64,000 bases of DNA from Orientallactaga sibirica (GCA_036365145.1 JAEOAD010000026.1:4674001-4738000), one strand, 5' to 3'. Positions 22,583-34,892 are shown, counted from the stretch's first letter. The notes: generated by a model not told the origin, from the sequence alone. Translations and numbers: made by a program.

Positions 22583-22722
22583 ACTAAGCAGTTTTAAGTT
22601 CACAACAAAATTCAGCTATAAATAGAGACTCCATGCTCCCTTCTCCTGCACAATCTACCCACCACAATGGTGCGTGTGTTACCTGTGGAGAAATCTTCTT
22701 ACATTTAAAAAAATGATGAAAC

Positions 22723-22937
22723 AGGGCTGGAGAGATGGCTCAGTTGTTAAGGCTCTTGCCTGTAAAGCCAAAGGACCTTGGTTTGATTCTCCAGGACCCA
22801 CGTAAGACAGATGCACACAGTGGCCCATGTGTGTGTAGTTCATTTGCAGTGGCTGGAGGCCCTGTTGCACCCATTCTCTCTAGCTATCTACCTAGCTAGC
22901 TATCTGCTTGCAAATAAATAAAATATTTTTTAAATGA
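22723..22937 (+). mobile_element. tRNA-headed SINE, forward
   Basis: agggctggagagatggctca ... ggctggaggccctgttgcac, CTAG-rich linker (ctagctatctacctagctag), then caaataaataaaatattttt. Confidence 0.9.
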
Positions 22938-22984
22938 TGGAACAAAAATGGAGAGTTCACACAATGTTTTTATGATAGGTAAGC

Positions 22985-23660
22985 TAATAAAATTTTTATT
23001 GTGGTAGAATATACATAGAGAAGGTTGCCATTTTAAACTTTTTTTTTTCATATGTGGCGTGTGCAGACACTCAGAGCCCTGTAGGCATGTATGTGGCGGC
23101 CAAAGGAGAAGTCAGGCGTCCTTATCATCATCCACCTGCGTATTTCCTGGAAGTGCGGTCTCCTCTCAGCCTGGAGGGTGCCCATCAGGGAGCCCAGCAA
23201 TCCTGTGCTCTCAGCGCCCCACAGACTGGGATTCCAGAGGTGCATGACCACACCCAGCTTTGCACAAGGATTCTGAGGTGTCAGACTTGCGTTTTTCTGC
23301 ACAGGGCCCTTAACTGCTGAGCCATCTCCCCAGCCCCACATTTGAAACCGTATTGAGTGTGTAATTCAACACCATGGATGCACTCCCGTTGCCATACAAC
23401 CTCCACCACCACCACCTCCAGCACATTTTCATCTTCCCAAGTGAAAGCTCCTTCCTGGTTCCATTCTTGCTGCTCTCGCTCTCTTCCCTCCCATCTCTGG
23501 CAACCACTTTCTGCTTTCTCTCTCTGAATTTGACTAATCTAGGAATCATACGAGTGAAATGAGACAATATGTTCTCTGTAACTAACTTATTTAAGCTGAC
23601 ATCTCTGAACACCACCCATGTTATAGCATTGTCCCAAGTTTCCTCTCTGGAAAAGCTAAA
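22985..23660 (+). mobile_element. Ancient L1 (L1M-type) 3' UTR, interrupted by a B4
   Basis: 22,985-23,040 and 23,338-23,660 together follow the familiar L1M 3' UTR order: a 'tatacataga...gccattttaaact' segment, 'caacaccatgg...ccatacaacctccaccacc', 'ttttcatcttcccaag', 'ctctggcaaccactttctgc', then the 'aatagtatcccat' and 'ttatttatccag' segment. The last part is where the 52-bp tandem array starts. Confidence 0.75.
23041..23337 (-). mobile_element. B4/RSINE1-like SINE, reverse, inserted in L1M
   Basis: T-run at left, inverted B1-like part (gactgggattccagaggtgc), and right end cttaactgctgagccatctc with cccagcccc (inverted ID head). Overlapping ORFs at 23,048-23,341 are read across this element. 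Confidence 0.8.
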
Positions 23661-26600
23661 TAGTATCCCATCACATGTAACTATGTACCTCTTATTTATC
23701 CAGTAATATGAACAGTATCCCATCACATGTAACTATGCACCTCTTATTTATCCAGTGATATGAATAGTATCCCATCACATGTAACTATGCACCTCTTATT
23801 TATCCAGTGATCTGAATAGTATCCCATCACATGTAACTGCGCCTCTTATTTATGCACCTCTTATTTATCCAGTGATCTGAATAGTATCCCATCACATGTA
23901 ACTGTAAACCTCTTATTTATCCAGTGATATGAATAGTATCCCATTACATGTAATCACATGCATCTCTTATTTATCCAGTGATCTGAATATCTCTTATTTA
24001 TCCCATCACATGTAACTGTGTGATCTCTTATTTATCCAGTGATCTGAATAGTATCCCATCACATGTAACTATGCACCTCTTATTTATCCAGTGATCTGAA
24101 TAGTATCCCATCACATGTAACTATGCACCTCTTATTTATCCAGTATCCCATGAATAGTATCCCATCACATGTAACTATGCATCTCTTATTTATCCAGTGA
24201 TCTGAATAGTATCCCATCACATGTAACTATGCATCTCTTATTTATCCAGTAATCTGAATAGTATCCCATCACATGTAACTGTGCACCTCTTATTTATCCA
24301 GTAATATGAACAGTATCCCATCACATGTAACTATGCCATCACTCTTATTTATCCAGTGATCTGAATAGTATCCCATCACATGTAACTATGCACCTCTTAT
24401 TTATCCAGTGATCTGAATAGTATCCCATCACATGTAACTATGCACCTCTTATTTATCCAGTAATCTGAATAGTATCCCATCACATGTAACTATGCACCTC
24501 TTATTTATCCAGTAATCTGAATAGTATCCCATCACATGTAACTATGCACCTCTTATTTATCCAGTAATCTGAATAGTATCCCATCACATGTAACTATGCA
24601 CCTCTTATTTATCCCTCTTATTTATCCAGTGATCTGAATAGTATCCCATCACATGTAACTATGCACCTCTTATTTATCCAGTGATCTGAATAGTATCCCA
24701 TCATGTAACATGTAACTATGTATCCCATCACATGCTATGCACCTCTTATTTATCCAGTGATCTGAATAGTATCCCATCACATGTAACTATGCACCTCTTA
24801 TTTATCCAGTGATCTGAATGAACATGTAACTATGCATCCTTATTTATCCAGTGATCTGGAATAGTATCCCATCACATGTAACTATGCACCTCTTATTTAT
24901 CCAGTGATCTGAATAGTATCCCATCACATGTAACTATGCACCTCTTATTTATCCAGTGATCTGAATAGTATCCCATCACATGTAACTATGCATCTCTTAT
25001 TTATCCAGTGATATGAACAGTATCCCATCACATGTAACTGTGCACCTCTTATTTATCCAGTTTCACATGTAACCATGCACTCTTATTTATCCAGTGATCT
25101 GAATAGTATCCCATCACATGTAACTATGCACCTCTTATTTATCCAGTGATCTGAATAGTATCCCATCACATGTAACTATGCACCTCTTATTTATCCAGTG
25201 ATCTGAATAGTATCCCATCACATGTAACTATGCACCTCTTATTTATCCAGTGATCTGAATAGTATCCCATCACATGTAACTATGCACCTCTTATTTATCC
25301 AGTGATCTGTAATCACATGTAACTATCCCTTATTTATCACATGTAACTAACTATGCACCTCTTATTTATCCAGTGATCTGAATAGTATCCCATCACATGT
25401 AACTATGCACCTCTTATTTATCCAGTGATCTGAATAGTATCCCATCACATGTAACTATGCACCTCTTATTTATCCAGTGATCTGAATAGTATCCCATCAC
25501 ATGTAACTATGCATCCCTCTTATTTATCCAGTGATCTGAATAGTATCCCATCACATGTAACTATGCATCTCTCTCCTTATTTATCCAGTGATCTGAATAG
25601 TATCCCATCACATGTAACTATGCACCTCTTATTTATCCAGTGATCTGAATAGTATCCCATCACATGTAACTATGCACCTCTTATTTATCCAGTGATCTGA
25701 ATAGTATCCCATCACATGTAACTATGCATCTCTTATTTATCCAGTGATCTGAATAGTATCCCATCACATGTAACTATGCACCTCTTATTTATCCAGTGAT
25801 GAATAGTATCCCATCACATGTAACTATGCATCTCTTATTTATCCAGTGATCTGAATAGTATCCCATCACATGTAACTATGCATCTCTTATTTATCCAGTG
25901 ATCTGAATAGTATCCCATCACATGTAACTATGCATCTCTTATTTATCCAGTGATATGAATAGTATCCCATCACATGTAACTATGCACCTCTTATTTATCC
26001 AGTGATCTGAATAGTATCCCATCACATGTAACTATGCACCTCTTATTTATCCAGTGATCTGAATAGTATCCCATCACATGTAACTATGCATCTCTTATTT
26101 ATCCAGTGATCTGAATAGTATCACCATCACTTATTTATCCAGTGATCTGAATAGTATCCCATCACATGTAACTATGCACCTCTTATTTATCCAGTGATCT
26201 GAATAGTATCCCATCACATGTAACTATGCACTCTTATTTATCCAGTTATTTATCCAGTGATCTCCAGAATAGTATCCCATCACATGTAACTATGCACCTC
26301 TTATTTATCCAGTATTTATCCACATGTGCATCTTATTTGATATGAATAGTATCCCATCACATGTAACTATGCATCTCTTATTTATCCAGTAATCTGAATA
26401 GTATCCCATCACATGTAACTATGAATAGCACCTCTTATTTATCCAGTAATCTGAATAGTATCCCATCACATGTAACTATGCATCACTCTTATTTATCCAG
26501 TGATATGAATAGTATCCCATCACATGTAACTATGCATCTCTTATTTATTTATCCAGTAATCTGAATAGTATCCCATCACATGTAACTATGCATCTCTTAT

Positions 26601-28830
26601 TTATCCTCTTATTTATCCAGTAATCTGAATCCAGTGATCTGAATAGTATCCCATCACATGTAACTATGCACCTCTTATTTATCCAGTAATCTGAATAGTA
26701 TCCCATCACATGTTCCACTAGTATCCCATCACATGTGCACTCTTATTTATCCAGTGATCTGAATAGTATCCCATCACATGTAACTATGCACCTCTTATTT
26801 ATCCAGTGATCTGAATAGTATCCCATCACATGTAACTATGCACCTCTTATTTATCCAGTGATCTGAATAGTATCCCATCACATGTAACTATGCACCTCTT
26901 ATTTATCCAGTGATCTGAATAGTATCCCATCACATGTAACTATGCACCTCTTATTTATCCAGTAATCTGAATAGTATCCCATCACATGTAACTGTGTGAC
27001 TCTTATTTATCCAGTGATCTGAATAGTATCCCATCACATGTAACTATGCACCTCTTATTTATCCAGTGATCTGAATAGTATCCCATCACATGTAACTATG
27101 CACCTCTTATTTATCCAGTGATCTGAATAGTATCCCATCACATGTAACTATGCACCTCTTATTTATCCAGTGATCTGAATAGTATCCCATCACATGTAAC
27201 TATGCACCTCTTATTTATCCAGTGATCTGAATAGTATCCCATCATGTAACATGTATTTACTGAATAGTATCCCATCACATGTAACTATGCATCTCTTATT
27301 TATCTTATTTATCCAGTGATCTGAATAGTATCCCATCACATGTAACTATGTGACTCTTATTTATCCAGTGATCTGAATAGTATCCCATCACATGTAACTA
27401 TGCACCTCTTATTTATCCAGTGATCTGAATAGTATCCCATCACATGTAACTATGCACCTTATTTATCTTATTTATCCAGTGATATTTAATAGTATCCCAT
27501 CACATGTAACTATGCACCTCTTATTTATCCAGTGATCTGAATAGTATCCCATCACATGTAACTATGTACCTCTTATTTATCCAGTGATATGAATAGTATC
27601 CCATCACATGTAACTATGCACCTCTTATTTATCCAGTGATATGAATAGTATCCCATCACATGTAACTATTTATCCTCTTATTTATCCAGTGATATGAATA
27701 GTATCCCATCACATGTAACTATGCACCTCTTATTTATCCAGTAATCTGAATAGTATCCCATCACATGTAACTATGCATCTCTTATTTATCCAGTAATCTG
27801 AATAGTATCCCATCACATGTAACTATGCACCTCTTATTTATCCAGTGATCTGAATAGTATCCCATCACATGTAACTGTGCACCTCTTATTTATCCAGTGA
27901 TCTGAATAGTATCCCATCACATGTAACTATGCATCTCTTATTTATCCAGTGATCTGAATAGTATCCCATCACATGTAACTATGCATCTCTTATTTATCCA
28001 GTGATCTGAATAGTATCCCATCACATGTAACTATGCATCTCTTATTTATCCAGTAATCTGAATAGTATCCCATCACATGTAACTATGCGACTCTTATTTA
28101 TCCAGTAATCTGAATAGTATCCCATCACATGTAACTATGCACCTCTTATTTATCCAGTGATCTGAATAGTATCCCATCACATGTAACTATGCACCTCTTA
28201 TTTATCCAGTGATCTGAATAGTATCCCATCACATGTAACTATGCACCTCTTATTTATCCAGTAATCTGAATAGTATCCCATCACATGTAACTATGCACCT
28301 CTTATTTATCCAGTGATCTGAATAGTATCCCATCACATGTAACTATGCACCTCTTATTTATCCAGTGATCTGAATAGTATCCCATCACATGTAACTGTAT
28401 CCCATCACATGTAACCTCTTATTTATCCAGTAATCTGAATAGTATCCCATCACATGTAACTATTATTTACCAGTGATCTTATTTATCCAGTGATCTGAAT
28501 AGTATCCCATCACATGTAACTATGCACCTCTTATTTATCCAGTAATCTGAATATGTATCCCATCTTATTTATCCAGTAACTATAGTATCCCATCACATGT
28601 TATTTATTTATCCAGTAATCTGAATAGTATCCCATCACATGTAACTATGCACCTCTTATTTATCCAGTGATCTGAATAGTATCCCATCACATGTAACTAT
28701 GCACCTCTTATTTATCCAGTGATCTGAATAGTATCCCATCACATGTAACTATGCACCTCTTATTTATCCAGTGATCTAAATGGTATTCCATCACATGTAA
28801 CTATGCCACCTCTTATCTATCGATTAATCT
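23650..28830. repeat. 52-bp satellite-like tandem array (~5.2 kb, about 100 units)
   Basis: Consensus unit: ctgaatagtatcccatcaca, then tgtaactatgcacctcttat, then ttatccagtgat. Variants: gatctg/aatctg/gatatg, gcacctc/gcatctc/gtgcacc. Chimeric or partial units occur at about 24,330, 24,700-24,740, 25,320-25,350, 26,230-26,340, 26,600-26,720, 27,240-27,310, 27,455-27,490 and 28,400-28,610. Stops occur in all frames, so there is no coding. The first units merge into the L1M 3' UTR at the left edge. Confidence 0.95.
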
Positions 28831-28949
28831 GATAGATGCTTGGGCAAGTTCATATAATTTCTTTAAAGAAAAAATATAAAAGAAGTCCCATCTCCACCCT
28901 TATAGGCACAATCAGCTTCCTGCTCTGACCTTACTAAAGAAAGCAGTTT

Positions 28950-29036
28950 GTCTGAGGCCATACCACCCTGAACGCCCGATCTCATCTGATCTCAGAAGCT
29001 AAGCTGGGTTGGGTTTGGTTAGTACCTGGATGGGAA
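28950..29036 (+). pseudogene. 5S rRNA pseudogene, truncated
   Basis: gtctgaggccataccaccct ... gatctcatctgatctcagaa ... ggttagtacctggatggga matches 5S rRNA nt 1 to about 88 closely, with a GC pair lost after 'aac'. The 3' end is missing at nearly the same point as in 16,425-16,514. Confidence 0.9.
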
Positions 29037-30235
29037 GAAAGCACTTTGAGAAATGCAGTGAGAGTCCCAGAGACACCTGGATGAGAGAGGGGCATGAGCA
29101 GCTGACATGAACAACAGGTGGAGCAAGGCTGGAAGGCAAAATGTGTGTCTAAAAGATGCGTGCACGAAGATGTTGTGATTTCTTCAGTGAGAGACTTCCC
29201 AGGCTGCCTCTTTCCCTTCACCACATTAGGATACAAATAGCAAGATGAAGAACAAGAAAAGGAAAACGATACCTTCTTAATGCCCACATAAAAATATAGT
29301 AATGTACTTACTGTCTTTTCAGGAGAGAAGAAGACATCTCAGTCACAAGCAAGAGCGAGCCCCCAAACCTCACCCAATCTGTTTCATGAACTATAACCAA
29401 CTACACCAGGAAGCTATTCTGGAGCCCCTCACGGAGTACTCGGAAGGGCTGGTGACAGCAGGTGGATCATGGAGGAAAGACTGGAGAGCCACAAGCAGGT
29501 GCCAAACCAGTAAAGGGCTTCATGTCCTTTGGGGTTTTGCCGATCAGAAGTCACCACACTGGTCTTGAAAAGTACACACCTACTGGGTCCAACAGAATGG
29601 GCTCTGCAAAAAAACTTCTCCTCTGGGTCAGACAAGCAAGAAACAGGACTCCTAGGGATCTGACAGAGCATAGAAAACATAGAGAACATTCTCTCCAGCT
29701 CACAGCCGGACTGCGACAGCTGTGGCCAGGTGGGCTGGCAGTGTCAGCCAGGCAGGTGTCTGTAATTCTGACGGAGCGGACCCTTCTCACTGACTGCAGG
29801 AGCAAGACATGTTCCGGTGACTTTTCCTCTCTCTGTCCCCTCACTGCTTGCTGCTGCCTCATTCAGATGTAGTTACAGGCCACGCACAGCACACACAGAG
29901 AAACTGAAGTCTGAGCTTTAGCCAGAGGATAGAGTGGGGAGCAGCCAGAGAGCTGGAAAGTGTCCAGAAGATCAAATGTGAGCGGGAGCTCTGGGGCCGA
30001 TCGCCCACAGCAGCATTTAAAGCTGGCCAAGTAGCACACTGACGGCCTTGAGAAACAGGATAGACCAGCACTCAGCTCTCTGCGTAGCCATGAGGTGAGA
30101 TGAGAAAGCCAGTTCCTAAATGAGACAAAAAAGGTTCTGAAAACCTAAGTGGCTTTAAAACATAAATCCTAAATACAGAAGCTGAAAGTTGTAGCCTGAA
30201 CCTAACCAGACAGCTTGTTAAAATATACCAAATAA
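29037..30235. other. Intron, unique
   Basis: Overlapping ORFs on both strands at 29,300-29,870 (up to 136 aa) lack recognisable domains and conserved boundaries. I do not support a gene. Confidence 0.45.
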
Positions 30236-30515
30236 AACTAGAGAGATGGCTCAGTGGATTAAAGTGCTTGCTATAAGTGTAAATACCTCAGTTCAGATCC
30301 CTGGAGCCCATGTAAAAAGCTGAACATTGTAGTGGGCATCTGTAATCCCTGCATGCCTGTGGCAACACAGAGGCAGAGAGAGGAGACTCTCCTACAAACG
30401 CACGGGCCAGCTAGTCTTGAGGCCAGCTAGCCTCAAACAAGGTGGAAGGCGAAGCCCAATATTTGAGGTGGTCCTCTGACCTCTGCATGTGCACACACAC
30501 ATACAATGTACATAT
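30236..30515 (+). mobile_element. B4/RSINE1-like SINE, forward
   Basis: Head agagatggctcagtggatta, middle ggcatctgtaatccctgcat, then caaggtggaaggcgaagccc ... tcctctgacctctgcatgtg and a CA tail: the full ID-B1-specific-tail order. Confidence 0.85.
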
Positions 30516-30554
30516 GCATGCCAATAGCTCTCTTCTCCCTCCCTACTCTCCCTT

Positions 30555-30668
30555 CCTTCCTGCACAGAGTTCTCACTGCGGTTAGCCCAGGCTGGCCTTG
30601 AACTCATGATCTTCCTGCCTCTGTCTTCCATGATGAGGTTACAAACCTGGGGCACTATGCCAAGCTTA
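30555..30668 (-). mobile_element. B1 SINE fragment, reverse
   Basis: tagcccaggctggccttgaa ... gaggttacaaacctggggca, diverged, no tail. Confidence 0.65.
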
Positions 30669-31072
30669 CAATCTTCTCAATAGTTTAATGAGTTGCAGAG
30701 ATTTGTGATGCAACATCAAAACATGGAGAATATAAACCAGAATATTGGCCTAAGGAGAATCAGGAAAATTTCAGCTTGTAAGGAAACCAGATAACCAACA
30801 GATACAAATCCCAAGATGACAGGAGATTAGTACGATCACACAAATACTGTAAAAGACTTTATCATAACCATGATCTGGTAACTAAAGAAAATGCTTCTAT
30901 AACAAATTGGAAGTAAAAACACTCAAAAAAGAAATTTAAAAAGACCCCCCCCACCCAAATTTTTAAAGAGAAAACATAAGACATAAAATATTTATAGGAT
31001 GGAGTCTAGTAGAATGGAGATGAAAGAGGAAAGAAACAACACGGGAAGATAAATTCATTGAAATTAAAAATC

Positions 31073-31250
31073 CAGCCAGGCTTGATGGTATACACCTGGA
31101 TCCTAGCACTTACACTTGGGAAGTGGAAGCAAGAGGACCAGGAGCTCCAAGTCAGCCTGGGATAACACTGGAAGTTCAAGGTCAGTCTAAGCTACATGAG
31201 ACTCTGTCAAAGAAGGAAAGAGATGAAAAGAGAGAGAGAGAGGGAGGGAG
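31073..31250 (+). mobile_element. Old B1 SINE with GA-rich tail
   Basis: ccaggcttgatggtatacac ... ctacatgagactctgtcaaa then (GA)n/GGGA. A second 'aagttcaaggtcagt' segment suggests an internal duplication or a dimer. Confidence 0.7.
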
Positions 31251-31315
31251 AATAGAGAAAAAATTATACAATCTGCATAACAAAAGTAAAATGAATGGAA
31301 ACAAAATTGAACACA

Positions 31316-31522
31316 GGGCTGGAGATATGGCTCAGTAGCTAAAACTTCTTGCTTGCAAACCCTGATGGCCCAGGTTCAATTCACCAGTACCCATGTAAAG
31401 CCAGATGTACCAAGTGGTACATGTATCTGAAGTTCATTTACAGTTGCAGGAAACCCTGATGTGTCCATACTCACTCTCTGTTTGTCTTCTTTTCCTCTCT
31501 TTCTGTCTCAAATAAATGGTCT
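31316..31522 (+). mobile_element. tRNA-headed SINE, forward
   Basis: agggctggagatatggctca ... gtaaagccagatgtaccaag ... tctgtctcaaataaatgg. Confidence 0.87.
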
Positions 31523-31779
31523 CAGGGTGAGGGGTACAATAATAAAATGTTTACCATTCATGTTACTGATGTCCAAATAGGAGATGATAAGAACAGTGGA
31601 GGCAAAAAAAATGTTTAAATAATGCCTGCTAAGTTAATAAAACCTACAGGTTCAGAAAGCTCAACAAAGCCTAAAAGAGGATGAATGCAAAGAACTGCCC
31701 TGTGGGACTAACGAGAAAGAAAAAAGTGTTAACTGAGGCCAAGGCTGGGGAGGGTACACATGAACTAGAAGGGGCTAGC

Positions 31780-31880
31780 ATCTTGTTATGCAGCCCAGGT
31801 TGGCCTAGAACTCATTGCCCTCCTGCCTCCGCCTCCTAAGTGCTGAGATCACAGGCACACAGAGCCATGAAACCAGGCAG
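31780..31880 (-). mobile_element. B1 SINE fragment, reverse
   Basis: ttatgcagcccaggttggcc ... gtgctgagatcacaggcaca, diverged. Confidence 0.6.
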
Positions 31881-31893
31881 GTCAAAAAAGTAC

Positions 31894-32080
31894 TGTGAGG
31901 ACTGGAAAGATAACTTAGTGGTTAATGTGCTTGCCTGCAAAGCCTAAGGACCCAGGTTTGATTCCCAAGTACCCACGTAAGCCAGATGCACAAGGTGCAT
32001 TTGAAGTTTGTTTACAGTGGCTGGAGGCCCTGGCACACCCGTTCTCTATCTGCTCTCTCTCAAATAAAAAAAAAATTTAA
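31894..32080 (+). mobile_element. tRNA-headed SINE, forward
   Basis: gaggactggaaagataactt ... ctggaggccctggcacaccc ... ctctctctcaaataaaaaa. A short deletion in the body removes part of the 'gtggcgcatg' segment. Confidence 0.87.
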
Positions 32081-32119
32081 GTAGTATGAAGATTATTTTT
32101 GCTTTAATTGTTACATTTT

Positions 32120-32987
32120 TGCGTGTGTGTGTGTGTACATGTGGTGTGTGTCTGTGTGTATATGTATTTGTGTGGGAGCATTTGCATATGTGGATGCACA
32201 TGTGTGCTTATGTGTGTATTTTCTTCTATCACTCTCCATCTTTTTTTTTTGCCCATGTGTGTGTGGGGGGTATGTAGGATGTTTTGTGTGTGTGGCATAT
32301 GCATGCATGTGTGCAGAGGTATGCATCCTGTCCATGCACATGTGGAGTCCAGAGAACTCCTCTATCACTCATCCACATATTTCCTTGAGATGGAGTCTCA
32401 CTCGACCCACAGCCTTGTGGGTAGAGGGTGGTCAGGCAGCCCCTGGGATTCTTCAGTCTCCACCTCCCAAGGACTGAGGTTATAGACTCGCATGACCACA
32501 GCCACCTTTTTTTTTTCCTTTTCTTTTTTTATTGACAACTTCTATACTTACATACAAAAACCCCATGATATTTCCCTCCCCTCCCTCCATTCTCCTTTAG
32601 AACTCCATTCTCCGTCATATCCCCTCCCTCTCTCCATTATTCTCTCTTTTAATTTGATGTCATCATCTTTTACTACTATTATGAGGGTCTTGGAAGGCAT
32701 TGCTGGGCACTGCAAGGTCATGGATATCAAGGCCAATTTCTGTCTGGACAGTTGCATTGTAAGGAGTTGTACCCTTCCTTTGGCTCTTACATTCTTTCCA
32801 CCCCCTCTTCCTCAATGGACCCTGAGCCTTGGAGGGTGTGACAGAGATGTTTCAGTGCTGGACACTCCTGGGATGACACAGCCACCTTTGTACGTAGGTT
32901 CTAGAGATTTGCACTTGGTGGTCTCTGCCTTGAGGCCGTCACTCTTATTTAGCAAGTGCTCTTAACTGTTGAGTCATTTCCCAGCCT
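32120..32987 (-). mobile_element. B4/RSINE1-like SINE, reverse, split by an L1 insertion
   Basis: Left part 32,120-32,509: TG/CA tail, cctgggattcttcagtctcc, catgaccacagccacctt. Right part 32,877-32,987: gtacgtaggttctagagatt ... aactgttgagtcatttccca. The parts are separated by a retroposon flanked by cacagccaccttt at 32,497-32,509 and 32,877-32,889. Confidence 0.85.
32510..32876 (-). mobile_element. 5'-truncated L1 3' end inserted in the B4
   Basis: On the minus strand it ends gtcaataaaaaaagaaaagg (polyadenylation signal plus A tail) after a purine-rich segment typical of rodent L1 3' UTRs. Exact 13-bp target-site duplication. The + strand ORF (157 aa) is this UTR read backwards and is not a gene. 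Confidence 0.75.
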
Positions 32988-32989
32988 TC

Positions 32990-33443
32990 CATCTTATTTT
33001 TTGAGAGACTCTCTCGTTGAACCCAGAGCTCACTGATTTATTTTATTTTTATTTATTTATTTGTTTATTTGAAAGAGGAAGAGAGAGAGAATGGGTGCAC
33101 CAAGGCCTCCAGACGTGTGCACCCCCTTGTGCATCTGGCTAACATGGGTCCTGGGGAACTGAACCTCAGTCCTTTGGTTTTGCAGGCAAATGCCTTAACC
33201 ACTAAGCCATCCCTCCAGCCCAGAGCTCACTGATTTAATTAGAAAAGCTAACCAGCGAGTCCTAGGGTTCCTTCTGCCTGTGCCTCTTCAGGACCAGAAG
33301 TACAAGCACATGCCACCATGCCCAGCATTTTATGTGAGGTTAGAAATCTGAACTCAGGTCCTTGTGTTTTACGTGGGTTAATCTGAACTCAGATCCTTGT
33401 GCTTATGCGGTAAGCACTTTACCCACTGAGCTATCTCCCAGCA
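32990..33443 (-). mobile_element. B4/RSINE1-like SINE, reverse, split by a SINE
   Basis: gagactctctcgttgaaccc at left; aggaccagaagtacaagcac, catgccaccatgcccagcat and ttacccactgagctatctcc at right. Interrupted at 33,041-33,220 by a tRNA-headed SINE. The segment gaggttagaaatctgaactcagg is partly duplicated. Confidence 0.75.
33041..33220 (-). mobile_element. tRNA-headed SINE inserted in a B4, with TSD
   Basis: 17-bp target-site duplication cagagctcactgattta at 33,024-33,040 and 33,221-33,237. Element: (TTTA)n/GAGA tail, gtgcacccccttgtgcatct, ctaagccatccctccagcc. Confidence 0.92.
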
Positions 33444-34223
33444 CTGGAAAATGTTTTTTTTAAAAAGTGGTTGAAAGAAAAGAATTGTCAACTGGGAATA
33501 CTATATCTTGTGGAAAAAAAATCTTTCAGGAATGATGATGAAAATAAAGGCATTGTCAGAAGGAAAATCAAGGGGTTTGTCACGAGCAGTCATGCTTGCA
33601 AAAGAAGTGCTAAAGGAAGGTCTTTAGACACAAGAGAAATACTAGAGAGAGCTGGAGTGGTGTCGTCAGTCTTACTAAATGGAGAAATAGATGGCAAACA
33701 AATTTTAATAAGAAATAACACCATTCAGATTCTCAGCCAATAGAAGTATGTGCAAGATAAATAATTTCAAGGATTCTGTAAAACAAGCTTCTAGACCTAA
33801 CGAATAACTACAAGGTCAGTGAACTCCAGTGTAACAGTAAAATTCGATTCCACAATAGTGAACAAAAACTGAAAATATAATACTAGCTCCCCAAAATAAA
33901 ATATTTAGATATAAATCTAGTAAGATACGTATAGTATATACACTGAAAACTACGAAATGCTCATTAAAACCAATGAAGACCTATATAAATGGGGAAAGAA
34001 CATGTTTGTGAACTGAAAGAATAAATATAATTACAATTCCAATCCTCCAAAGAAACTAATACAAACAAATTTGATGAAATTTCATTGAAAAATCAAACAA
34101 GATTTTTCATATGCCTAGACAGCTGAGTATGAGAACATGTATATGGAAAAGCAAAGGAACAGAAGTAGTCAAAACAATTTAGAGGAGTTAGAGGACCACA
34201 GAACGCAATTATAAAACTTTCTG

Positions 34224-34402
34224 TAGGGCTGGAGAGATGGCTTAGTGGTTAAGGCACTGGCCTGTGAGGCCTGAGAACCCAGGTTCATTTCTACATGGTG
34301 GAATTGCACATGGTGGTGCAATGCTTCTGGAGTTCATCTGCAGTGGCTAGAGGCCCTGATACACCCATTCTCTCTCTCTAACAAATAAATAAAAATAAAA
34401 CA
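34224..34402 (+). mobile_element. tRNA-headed SINE, forward, in L1M
   Basis: agggctggagagatggctta ... ctctctctctaacaaataaa. First of three same-orientation copies within 670 bp. Confidence 0.9.
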
Positions 34403-34406
34403 TTAA

Positions 34407-34676
34407 GGGCAGGAGAAATGGTTTAGCAGTTAAGGCACTTGCGTGCAAAGCCTAAGAACTCATGTTTGAATCTCTAGGTCTCATATAGCCAGACACACAG
34501 TGATACAAGCACACAATGTCATACATGCGCACAAGGGGGCACACACATCTGGAGTTCATTCTCAGTGGCTAATGACCCTGACACACCCATTCTCTCTCTC
34601 TCTCTCTCTCTCCTCTTTCTCTCTCTCTCTCCCTCTTTCTCTCTCAAAATAAAAATAAATAAATTTTTTTTAAAAA
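34407..34676 (+). mobile_element. tRNA-headed SINE, long subtype with CTCF-like core
   Basis: ggcaggagaaatggtttagc head, about 35 bp of extra body sequence (acacaatgtcatacatgcgc acaagggggc region, 34,510-34,540), a (CT)n tract at 34,591-34,647, then aataaataaa. Confidence 0.88.
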
Positions 34677-34683
34677 CTTACTG

Positions 34684-34892
34684 TAGGGGCTGGAGAGATG
34701 GCTTAGCGGTTAAGGCACTTGCCTGCGAAGCCTGAGGACCCAGGTTTGATTCTCCAGTAACCACGTAAGCCAGATGCACAAGGTGACTCATGCATCTAGA
34801 ATTTGTTTGCAGGGGCTAAATGCCCTGACGCACCCATTCTCTCTCTCTCTCTCAAATAAATAAGAATAAATTTTAGAAAAAAATAATAAAAA
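34684..34892 (+). mobile_element. tRNA-headed SINE, young short subtype
   Basis: aggggctggagagatggctt agcggttaaggcac, ccaggtttgattctccagta, tctctctctcaaataaataa. Close to what appears to be the consensus. Confidence 0.93.

Noticed and set aside
28950..29036. Functional 5S rRNA gene
   Set aside because: The 3' third, and with it the terminator, is absent, and there are internal changes.
29300..29872. ORF cluster up to 136 aa on both strands
   Set aside because: Overlapping, domainless and unsupported by splice sites or recognised homology; ordinary chance ORFs in GC-richer intron.
32086..32485. Several Cys/Val-rich ORFs on both strands
   Set aside because: Translation of the TG/CA tail of a B4 SINE.
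32492..32965. 157-aa + strand ORF
   Set aside because: Antisense reading through an L1 3' UTR and a B4; TSD and polyadenylation signal explain the sequence.
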